From positions 1,054,001-1,118,000 of the forward strand of contig NZ_JAJKLK010000019.1 of the NCBI RefSeq assembly GCF_020982545.1: a DNA stretch of 64,000 nucleotides. Direction: 5' to 3'. Positions within the stretch are counted from its first letter, which is position 1. The number at the start of each line of letters is the position of its first letter. This document shows positions 51,476 to 58,600 of this stretch, one piece after another. This DNA is from Streptomyces sp. MNU76. Lineage in GTDB: Bacteria > Actinomycetota > Actinomycetes > Streptomycetales > Streptomycetaceae. Both the position numbers and the translations under genes were made by a program. The notes beneath the pieces are model-generated. The model was not told where the DNA came from. It was given only the letters and a program-made list of their open reading frames with translations, and searched no databases.

Positions 51476-51884
51476 ATGACCGACAAGATCGCCCTCACCC
51501 CGAAGACCCACACCGCACCCCCCGCGAAGTTCTCCCACGGCGTCCGGAAGGGCAACATCCTCCAGGTCGCGGGCCAGGTCGGCTTCCTCCCCGCCGTCGA
51601 GGGCGAGCCCCCACCCCGCCGGCCCCACCCTGCGCGAACAGACCCTCCAGACCCTCGCCAACGTCCGGGCGATCCTGGAAGAGGGCGGCGCCACCTGGGA
51701 CGACGTGATGATGATCCGCGTCTACCTCACGGACGTGGACCACTTCGCCGAGATGAACGCGATCTACAACGAGTACTTCACCCAGCACCTCACCACGGCA
51801 CCGGCCGCCCGCACGACGGTCTACGTCGGCCTCCCGGCGGGCCTCCTTATCGAGATCGACGCACTGGCAGTCCTGGACGCCTGA
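51476..51884 (+). pseudogene. RidA/YjgF/Rid-family protein, single frameshift
   Basis: ATG 51476 (AAGGA upstream) encodes ALTPKTHTAPPAKFSHGVRKG and NILQVAGQVGFLP. After that the frame shifts in a CCCCCACCCC run (51608-51617), and the remainder (LREQTLQTLANVRAILEEGG, DDVMMIRVYLTDVDHFAEMN, AARTTVYVGLPAGLLIEIDA) continues in another frame to the TGA. The restored product is about 135 residues, typical for Rid proteins, which hydrolyse reactive enamine/imine intermediates released by PLP-dependent deaminases. This fits the neighbouring D-amino-acid deaminase. The shift is in a homopolymer-rich run and may be a sequencing artefact. Confidence 0.78.
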
Positions 51885-51902
51885 GCCGCGCCCCGCGCCC
51901 AT

Positions 51903-51950
51903 AGGGCCGCAGGCCCTTCAGGGGCGCGGGGAACTGCGCGAGCAACCCCA
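51903..51950. repeat. Dispersed intergenic inverted repeat, copy 5
   Basis: AGGGCCGCAGGCCCT forms a hairpin, followed by the core AGGGGCGCGGGGAACTGCGC (51920-51939). It lies between the Rid gene and the GntP permease gene. Confidence 0.75.
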
Positions 51951-52034
51951 CACAACCCGCACCCGGCCTCTCTTGCGATCCCCTGCCCAGAATCCGCATG
52001 CCCCACCCAGTGGGCTCCCACCCAGAGGACCCCC

Positions 52035-53486
52035 ATGCCCGAAACACCCCCACACACCGGCGGCCTGCTCCTCCTCATAGACGGCACCGCGGGCCTTCTC
52101 ACCGTCGCCGCCCTCGGCATAGCCCTCCTCCTCTTCCTCATCATCAGGACCAGACTCCAGCCCTTCGTCGCCCTCCTCGCCGTCTCCATAGCCGTCGGCC
52201 TCGCCGCGGGACTCTCCGTCACCGAACTCTTCGGCACCGTCCAGCGAAGCGACGCGGTCTCGACCATCGAGTCCGGCATGGGCGGCATCCTCGGCCACGT
52301 CGCGATCATCATCGGCCTGGGCACCATGCTCGGCGCGATCCTCGAAGTCAGCGGCGGAGCCGAGGTGTTGGCCTCCCGCCTCCTGAACCTCTTCGGCGAG
52401 AAACGCGCCCCCCTCGCCATGGGCCTGACCGGCCTGATCTTCGGCATCCCGGTCTTCTTCGACGTCGGCATCTTCGTCCTCGCCCCGATCGTCTACGCCG
52501 CCGCCAAGCGCTCGGGCAAGTCGATCCTGCTCTACTGCCTCCCGCTGCTCGCCGGCCTGTCGATGACCCACGCCTTCCTGCCCCCGCACCCGGGCCCGGT
52601 GGCCGCCGCGGGTCTCCTCCACGTGGACCTCGGCTGGGTCATCCTGATGGGCCTCGTCTGCGGCATCCCCGCCGTACTGGCCGCCTGGGCGTTCTCCGCG
52701 TGGATCGGCCGCCGTATCTACGTCCCCGTCCCGCAGGACATGGTCGAGGCCGCCGAGGAGTCCCGTCAGGCGGTGATCGACGAACAGCGCGCGGCGGGCG
52801 TGGTGCCCACGGAGCACCCGGTCCCGCTCACCACGGTCTTCCTCATCATCGGCACACCCCTCCTCCTCATCCTCGCCGCGACCTTCTCCTCGATCGCCCT
52901 GGACCCCTCCACGCTCCGCTCGGTGATCGAGTTCTTCGGCAACCCCTTCGTCGCGCTGACGATCGCCCTGCTCCTCGCGTACTACCTGCTCGGCATCCGC
53001 CGCGGCTGGTCCCGCAAGTCGCTGGAGACGGTGTCGACGGCCTCCCTCAAGCCGGTCGGCAACATCCTGCTGGTGGTCGGCGCGGGCGGAGTCTTCGGCG
53101 CCGTACTGAAGGCGAGCGGCGTGGCGCAGGCCCTGTCGGACACGTTCAACGACGTGGGCCTGCCCGTGATCGTCCTGTCCTACCTGCTCTCGGTGGTGCT
53201 CAGGGTCGCCCAGGGCTCGGCGACGGTGGCGATCGTGACCACGGCCGGCATCGTCGCGCCCCTCCTCGCCGGGGGCGACCACTCCCAGGCCTTCGTCGCC
53301 CTGGTCATCATGGCCATCTCGGCGGGCTCGATCTTCGCCTCGCACGTCAACGACGGCGGCTTCTGGATCGTCGCCAAGTACTTCGGCATCAGCGAACGCG
53401 ACACCCTCAAGACCTGGACGGTCCTGGAGACGGTGCTGTCGCTGGCGGGCTTCGCGGTAGCGGCGGTATTGAGCGTGTTCGTCTGA
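52035..53486 (+). CDS. GntP-family permease (gluconate/D-serine type)
   Basis: A 483-residue permease with about 12-14 membrane helices. Typical GntP elements are GGILGHVAIIIGLGTMLGAILEVSGGAEVLA, the GLIFGIPVFFDVGIFVLAPI helix and LSMTHAFLPPHPGPVAAAG, a signature loop of gluconate and D-serine transporters. It should import an organic or D-amino acid by proton symport; its place after the D-amino-acid genes favours D-serine or a related substrate, but gluconate fits the kinase. ATG 52035 is preceded by GAGGAC. Likely the last gene of the cluster. Confidence 0.9.
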   Translation: MPETPPHTGGLLLLIDGTAGLLTVAALGIALLLFLIIRTRLQPFVALLAVSIAVGLAAGLSVTELFGTVQRSDAVSTIESGMGGILGHVAIIIGLGTMLGAILEVSGGAEVLASRLLNLFGEKRAPLAMGLTGLIFGIPVFFDVGIFVLAPIVYAAAKRSGKSILLYCLPLLAGLSMTHAFLPPHPGPVAAAGLLHVDLGWVILMGLVCGIPAVLAAWAFSAWIGRRIYVPVPQDMVEAAEESRQAVIDEQRAAGVVPTEHPVPLTTVFLIIGTPLLLILAATFSSIALDPSTLRSVIEFFGNPFVALTIALLLAYYLLGIRRGWSRKSLETVSTASLKPVGNILLVVGAGGVFGAVLKASGVAQALSDTFNDVGLPVIVLSYLLSVVLRVAQGSATVAIVTTAGIVAPLLAGGDHSQAFVALVIMAISAGSIFASHVNDGGFWIVAKYFGISERDTLKTWTVLETVLSLAGFAVAAVLSVFV

Positions 53487-53563
53487 ACGCCGTGAAACCC
53501 AGATACGGACATATGCCCGGCCCGACTGTCCCCGACACAGGGTCGTCGACCATACTGCCCGCT

Positions 53564-54151
53564 GTGGAGCAGCGTATCGGTTCGAACAACCAGCCCCTGG
53601 CCGCCGCAGCCGCGGTCGACCCGTCGCACATCCCCGGACTCACGGCACCGGTGTCCGTGAAGAAGGAGAAGCAGGAGGAGCCGGAGGACATCAAGCCGAC
53701 GGAGTCCGCCGAACCGGCGGAGACCGGGGAGCCGGACGAGGCTGCCCCGAACCGGGACGAGCCGTCCACCGCCGAGAAACCCTCGGCCGAAGAGGCCGAA
53801 GCCGACGAGGTGGGCGACGCGGCCGGGGACACGACGGACGGCCCCGTCTTCGAGGCCTCCGACCGCCGCGCGAAGATCATCGCGGACGCCGGCGGCGTAC
53901 GGCTGCGTCTGGACGACCAGGAGTGCGAGTTCACCTGGGACGAGATCGGCGCGATCGAGACGGAGTCCCCCCGCTTCGGCAAGCGTTTCACGATCACGGT
54001 CCACACCCCCGACCGCCGCTGGTACTTCCTGGAGATCGAGGCCAAGGCCAAGTCGGAGCACGCGGCCTGGGAGAAGCAGATCGACGAGGTCCTCGACGCG
54101 TACTTCGACGACGGCACCGACCAAGAAGAGCCCGAGGACAGCGCCCCCTGA
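53564..54151 (+). CDS. PH-like-fold hypothetical protein with disordered acidic N-terminus
   Basis: A 195-residue protein from GTG 53564 (VEQRIGSNNQPL). The start of a leaderless transcript fits: CATACT lies eight bases upstream of the GTG. An in-frame ATG at 53513 is the alternative. Residues about 30-105 are acidic, Glu/Pro/Ala-rich and likely disordered. The C-terminal about 85 residues (DRRAKIIADAGGVRLRLDDQECEFTWDEI ... RRWYFLEIEAKAKSEHAAW) look like a small beta barrel with C-terminal helix, as in PH-like bacterial domains. No partner is clear. The gene ends in a repeat copy. Confidence 0.7.
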   Translation: MEQRIGSNNQPLAAAAAVDPSHIPGLTAPVSVKKEKQEEPEDIKPTESAEPAETGEPDEAAPNRDEPSTAEKPSAEEAEADEVGDAAGDTTDGPVFEASDRRAKIIADAGGVRLRLDDQECEFTWDEIGAIETESPRFGKRFTITVHTPDRRWYFLEIEAKAKSEHAAWEKQIDEVLDAYFDDGTDQEEPEDSAP

Positions 54152-54202
54152 CGGGCGCGGGGAACTGCGCGCCCAGCCCTGACGGACGCGCAGTTCCCCA
54201 CT
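54150..54202. repeat. Dispersed intergenic inverted repeat, copy 6
   Basis: GGGCGCGGGGAACTGCGCG (54153-54171) and CGCGCAGTTCCCC (54187-54199) face each other over a 15-nt loop. It directly follows the stop of the upstream gene and precedes the convergent M14 carboxypeptidase, so it can act as a bidirectional terminator. Confidence 0.75.
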
Positions 54203-54243
54203 CACAGAAGCCCCCGGGCCCTCACCGGCTCAGGCGGCGCAGC

Positions 54244-55620
54244 TCAGGCGCAGTACTGCGCTTCCTTGCCGATCGACCGGTACATGCAGTCCGAGTTCTC
54301 CAGCAGCTGCAACACCGCGTCCCGGTTCCGCGCGGTCTCCCGGGCGATCACCTCGTCGGGCGGATAGAACCCACCCCCCGACGCCGACCTCGGATACATC
54401 TCGAAGGTGTACCCGAAGATCTTCTGGTTGCCCCACAGCCAGTCGTCGATCGACCCGTCCGTGATGTAGAGGTCGCTGGACTGCTCGGGCGTGTACCCGT
54501 TGCTCGCGGCCATCTTCCCGCCGACCGTCGCGAACGCGTTGCGGTCGTCCGCCGTCATCCCGGTCGTGGTGTTGGCGGTGGTGTACCCGAAGGGCCACAG
54601 CACCAGCTCGCTGTAGGTGTGGAAGTCGATACCGGTCTTGATCTGCTGGACCCCGCCGACGACCCGGCTGCGCACGAAGTTGGCGACGACCTTCACCTCG
54701 GGCGCCGACTCGGCGGCCGTACCCCGGTAGGTGTCCGAGGACGTGGACCCGGACGAGCCGCCACAGCAGCCCCAGCGGTAGTTCCAGTTGCGGTTGAGGT
54801 CGGTGCCGACGGCCGACGAACCGCTGTTGGGCTGCCGGTTCTTGCGCCACGAGCGGTACGAGCCGGTGGCGATGTCGTACTCGCCGCCGTCCGGGTTGAT
54901 GTCAGGGATGATCCAGATCTCGCGGTTGTTCACCATGTTGGTGACGCGGGAGTCGGTCCCGTAGTCGGAGGTCAGCTCGTTGAGCAGATAGAGCGCCATC
55001 TCGACGGTGAGGTGCTCACGGGCGTGCTGGTGGTGGGTGAACAGCACCTCGGGCTCGGCCTCGTCCGTGCCGACATTGTCGCTGATCTTGATCGCGACGA
55101 TGTTCCGGCCCTGGTGCGAGGTGCCGATGACCCGCTGGCTGGCGATCGAACTGTTCGCCGCGACCACGGAGTTGATCTCGTTCGTCATCTCCGCGTAGTT
55201 GTGGTAGCGGGAGTCGGCGGACGGGAAGTCGAAGAGCCGTACGTCGTCCTCGCCGTTCGACCGGTCCGGGGCCGCACCGAGCGGGGTGATCTCGTAGCCC
55301 TGCTGCTTCAGTTTCTTGATCTGGTCCGCGCGTCCGGAGACGAACACCGAGTGGTCGTCGGCGTCGTCGACGGTCACCCCGGCCTGCTGCAGCGCCGTGC
55401 GGGACTTGCTGTCCGAGTGCATGTGGACCTCGTACTGACGGATGTCGTCGGCCGAGGCCTTCGGCCGCTCGGCGCTGGTCGCCGTCGCGTCCGTGGTGGT
55501 CGCGGCGACCGGGGCGGCGAGGGCCAGCGCCAGCAGCGTGGCGAGGGCGGCGGTGCGGCGACCTGATCTCCTGCCGGTGCCGTCGGGCGTGGCCGCCCTG
55601 CCGCGTATGCGGAGTCGCAT
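54244..55620 (-). CDS. Secreted zinc carboxypeptidase (M14 family)
   Basis: A 458-residue exported metallopeptidase. It has a signal peptide (Arg-rich start, hydrophobic core LATLLALALAAPVAA), a propeptide of about 75 residues (IRQYEVHMHSDSKSRTALQQ), and the M14 catalytic domain with zinc ligands in THHQHAREHLTVEM (HxxE) and FHTYSELVLWPFGY (His), and the catalytic Glu in TFEMYPRS. The DINPDGGEYD loop and TDLNRNW are also family blocks. The ATG at 55620 has AGGAG five bases upstream. It should trim C-terminal residues outside the cell. It stands alone. Confidence 0.93.
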   Translation of the reverse strand: MRLRIRGRAATPDGTGRRSGRRTAALATLLALALAAPVAATTTDATATSAERPKASADDIRQYEVHMHSDSKSRTALQQAGVTVDDADDHSVFVSGRADQIKKLKQQGYEITPLGAAPDRSNGEDDVRLFDFPSADSRYHNYAEMTNEINSVVAANSSIASQRVIGTSHQGRNIVAIKISDNVGTDEAEPEVLFTHHQHAREHLTVEMALYLLNELTSDYGTDSRVTNMVNNREIWIIPDINPDGGEYDIATGSYRSWRKNRQPNSGSSAVGTDLNRNWNYRWGCCGGSSGSTSSDTYRGTAAESAPEVKVVANFVRSRVVGGVQQIKTGIDFHTYSELVLWPFGYTTANTTTGMTADDRNAFATVGGKMAASNGYTPEQSSDLYITDGSIDDWLWGNQKIFGYTFEMYPRSASGGGFYPPDEVIARETARNRDAVLQLLENSDCMYRSIGKEAQYCA

Positions 55621-56004
55621 CGAGTCTCCTAGTTTCTCCAGGAATTCCGGGGTCTCCGGAAGCGGGGAGTGGAGCGGGGGGTGGATCCTTGCGACGTGCC
55701 TCGGGCCCGGCCGGTGACCGTGGGGTGCCGGCCGGGCCCTGGTGCGGGTGTGGCGCTCATGGTGCGGGTCTGGCATGACCAGGTCAAGAGTGGGCTGGTG
55801 TGGGCAGGGGCCGAGATGGCCGGAACAGGGGCGAACGGGCCGGGAGTTCACGGCGCACGTAAGCCCTACACAGTCGCGTACACGGCCATCGGTCGCGTAA
55901 ACCCCCAATTATGGACGTACCTGGGCGGGGAACAGGTATATGCAGGGCCGGAAACGGGTAGTCCTCCCCGTGTGCGGCGTACGCGTGGCGGCAACCCTGG
56001 AAGC
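55621..56004. other. 384-bp divergent region with no supported gene
   Basis: Between the divergent carboxypeptidase and HATPase genes. The frame upstream of the HATPase start remains open but its translation is not domain-like. A GGTATAT box lies at 55935-55941 and could be a -10 element for the HATPase gene. Nothing else recognised. Confidence 0.4.
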
Positions 56005-56469
56005 ATGCTGCAACTCTCCGGGGGTCTCCTTCCGGATTCCGGCCCCCATTTCGCCTCGTACCCCCAACCCCCCATGGGTGCAGGCCACTTGAGTGTCGAG
56101 TACGACCCCCGTCCCGCCGCCGCCGCACAGGCCCGCGCGCAGGTGCGCAGGCAGCTGGAGGGGTGGGGTCTGCTCGACCAGACCGACACGGCGGAGCTGC
56201 TGGTGAGCGAACTGGTCACCAACGCGCTGGTGCACGCGGAGAGCCGACTGAAGCTGACCCTGTCGGCCGCCCACGGGGTACTGCGCTGCGAGGTGTCGGA
56301 CACGGACGGCCGCCCGCCCCGGGTGCGCCGGGTGACGGAGATATCGGAGAGCGGCCGGGGGATGTTCCTGGTGGACGCCCTGGCTGGGCGCTGGGGCTGC
56401 CGGCAGGACGGCTCGGGCAAGACCGTGTGGTTCGAGCTCGGCACGTGCGGGGCGGACGGCTGCGTGTAG
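56005..56469 (+). CDS. RsbW-type ATP-binding (HATPase_c_2) regulatory protein
   Basis: A 154-residue anti-sigma/serine-kinase-like protein of the large Streptomyces family. The GHKL ATP-binding fold is seen in the N box ELLVSELVTNALVHA, the G1 region CEVSDTDGRPPRV and the G2 loop SGRGMFLVDALAGRWG, ending in GKTVWFEL. These proteins bind and may phosphorylate anti-sigma antagonists or simply bind ATP; the partner is not encoded nearby. ATG 56005 was chosen; the frame is open further upstream, but the GHKL fold begins after SVEYDPRP. Separated from neighbours. Confidence 0.85.
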   Translation: MLQLSGGLLPDSGPHFASYPQPPMGAGHLSVEYDPRPAAAAQARAQVRRQLEGWGLLDQTDTAELLVSELVTNALVHAESRLKLTLSAAHGVLRCEVSDTDGRPPRVRRVTEISESGRGMFLVDALAGRWGCRQDGSGKTVWFELGTCGADGCV

Positions 56470-56566
56470 CTCCGCCGGGTTGAGCGGTTCGGCGGGGCCG
56501 GTGGCTTCGGTGGCATCCGGTACCGAAGCCACCCGCCGCTGGTGCCGTCGGTTGTCTGCGGCGCCG

Positions 56567-56610
56567 TCGTGGCTGGTCGCGCAGTTCCCCGCGCCCCTGG
56601 AGGGGCGCCC
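56567..56610. repeat. Dispersed intergenic inverted repeat, copy 7
   Basis: CGTGGCTGGTC then the core GCGCAGTTCCCCGCGCCCCT (56579-56598) and GGAGGGGCGCCCGG. It lies between the HATPase gene and the Nramp-like gene. Confidence 0.75.
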
Positions 56611-56658
56611 GGGCTTGCCCTCTTGTCATGCTGGGGCCCTTGGGGTTTCTTGACCCTC

Positions 56659-57981
56659 ATGGCGGACACCACGGGAAACCCCACTGACACACCCGCAACA
56701 TCCGACACCAACCCCCCACCCCGTAAATCCAGTTGGAAGTACATCGGTCCCGGCATCGTCGTCGCGGCGACCGGTGTCGGCGCCGGCGACCTGGTCGCGA
56801 CCCTGATCGCCGGCAGCAACTTCGGCTACACCCTGCTGTGGGCCGCCGTCATCGGCTGCCTCGTCAAGATCTCCCTGGCCGAGGCGGCCGGCCGCTGGCA
56901 CCTGTCCACCGGCCGCACCCTCTTCGACGGCTGGGCCAGCCTCGGCCGCTGGACGACGTGGTTCTTCGTCGTCTACGTCGTGATCTGGGGCTTCGTCTAC
57001 GGCGCCGCCGCGATGTCCTCCAGCGCCCTGCCCCTCCAGGCGCTGTTCCCGGACGTGATGGACCTCAAGTGGTGGGCCGTGCTGTGCGGCCTGAGCGGCC
57101 TGCTCTTCGTCTGGTTCAACAAGTACGAGGTCTTCGAGAAGGTCATGACGGTCCTGGTGGGCGTCATGTTCCTGGTCACGGTCTATCTGGCGATCCGCGT
57201 CACGCCCAACCTCGGCGACGCCTTCGCCGGGCTGCTGCCCGTCCTGCCCGACGAGAAGGACTCGATCCTCAACACCCTCGGCCTGATCGGCGGAGTCGGC
57301 GGCACGATCACGCTGGCCGCGTACGGCTACTGGGTCAACGCCAAGGGCTGGACGAACACCGGCTGGATGAAGGTCATGCGCCTGGACAACCGGGTCGCCT
57401 ACATCACGACCGGCATCTTCGTGATCTCGATGCTCTTCGTCGGCGCCGAACTGCTGCACTCCGCGAACATCGCCCTCGCCTCCGGCGACAAGGGGCTCAT
57501 CCAGCTCGGTGACATCCTGGCCGAGGAGTACGGCACGGCCACCGCCAAGTTCTTCCTGATCGGCTTCTTCGCCACCTCGTACACCTCCCTCATCGGCGTC
57601 TGGCACGGCGTGAGCCTGATGTTCGCGGACTTCGTGGCGCGCTTCCGCAGGAAGGAGGGGGTGACGGGCGAGGAGGTCGCCTCCGGCCGGCACGAGAAGT
57701 CCTGGCCGTTCCGCGCCTACCTGCTCTGGCTCACCTTCCCGCCCATCGTCCTGCTCTTCCAGGGCCAGCCGTTCCGCCTGATCATCCTCTACGGCGTCCT
57801 CGGCGCGGCCTTCCTGCCGTTCCTCGCCGCCACCCTCCTCTGGCTCCTCAACTCCTCCCGCACACCACGGGAATGGCGCAACGGCATCGTCAGCAACGGC
57901 ATGCTGGCCGTCGCGGGCCTGCTGTTCCTCGTCCTGGCCGTGAAGCAGATCTGGGACCAGCCGTGGGCCGACCTCTTCTGA
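56659..57981 (+). CDS. Nramp-related divalent-metal transporter, divergent binding motif
   Basis: A 440-residue membrane protein with about 11 helices, the Nramp-family length and layout. The first-helix segment is GIVVAATGVGAGDLVATLIAGSNFGY. Canonical Mn/Fe Nramps have DPGN at this position; here it reads GVGAGD. Helix 6 has ITLAAYGYWVN instead of the MPHN-type motif. Together these resemble Nramp-related members that lost the canonical motifs. Which metal is moved is unclear: Mg, Mn or another ion. ATG 56659 is the only sensible start before the long helix. Transcribed alone. Confidence 0.85.
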   Translation: MADTTGNPTDTPATSDTNPPPRKSSWKYIGPGIVVAATGVGAGDLVATLIAGSNFGYTLLWAAVIGCLVKISLAEAAGRWHLSTGRTLFDGWASLGRWTTWFFVVYVVIWGFVYGAAAMSSSALPLQALFPDVMDLKWWAVLCGLSGLLFVWFNKYEVFEKVMTVLVGVMFLVTVYLAIRVTPNLGDAFAGLLPVLPDEKDSILNTLGLIGGVGGTITLAAYGYWVNAKGWTNTGWMKVMRLDNRVAYITTGIFVISMLFVGAELLHSANIALASGDKGLIQLGDILAEEYGTATAKFFLIGFFATSYTSLIGVWHGVSLMFADFVARFRRKEGVTGEEVASGRHEKSWPFRAYLLWLTFPPIVLLFQGQPFRLIILYGVLGAAFLPFLAATLLWLLNSSRTPREWRNGIVSNGMLAVAGLLFLVLAVKQIWDQPWADLF

Positions 57982-57991
57982 CGCCGGGCCG

Positions 57992-58342
57992 TCAGCCGAG
58001 CGACTTCCATCGCTCGCTGACGGCGATCTCCCTCAGCTGAGCCATGGTGAGCGCGGGGGTCACGGGTCGCGGCGGTGTGCTGGGCGCCGGAGTTGAAGCC
58101 GCTGACCACGACCCGCAGCCCGTCCGCGCGGAGCGTGTTGAGGGCGCCCTCGTGCTCGCGCCAGTCGTAGGTGCCGCGCCAGTACGTGGCGAGGTCGCGG
58201 AGGTACGGCAGCGAGGTGCCGTACGCCCAGCCCGCGTCCGGGAGTTCGTCGGGCCAGCGGGTGAGGTCCAGGCGGGTGTGCAGATCGTCCAGCTGGGCCG
58301 AGGGATGTCGATCCGGTGGCTGCGCACGCTGTTGTCTGTCAT
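57992..58342 (-). pseudogene. Remnant of an epoxide-hydrolase-like gene (N-terminal EHN domain)
   Basis: From ATG 58342 the frame reads TDNSVRSHRIDIP, then a base is missing from the GGG at 58302-58304 (CCC on the coding strand). It continues in the next frame as SAQLDDLHTRLDLTRWPDEL and DLATYWRGTYDWREHEGALN, which matches the N-terminal epoxide hydrolase domain. The alpha/beta-hydrolase core that should follow is absent. After about 80 residues the frame changes again to a short end, LTMAQLREIAVSERWKSLG. It is too short to be an enzyme. Truncated, frameshifted remnant. Confidence 0.65.
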
Positions 58343-58600
58343 GAGTCCAGTGTGGGAAGGCTTGCGGACAGCATGTGTCCGCAAGGGCGGGCGGTTTGCT
58401 CTCACCTGTGCCGTGCCCCGGTCGGCGGGGGCACGACCGGCCGCCGACCGGGGCACCGATGCTCACGTACCCTCCCGCGCCGGACAAGCCTTTCGAATCT
58501 GCTCGAAAGAGGTTGACCGACGGGCCTCCCCGCCAGTTCCGGTGACCTGCGCCACAGCCGTACGGGCACGCCCGGCCGGGCCCAGGTCACCCCTGCTCAC

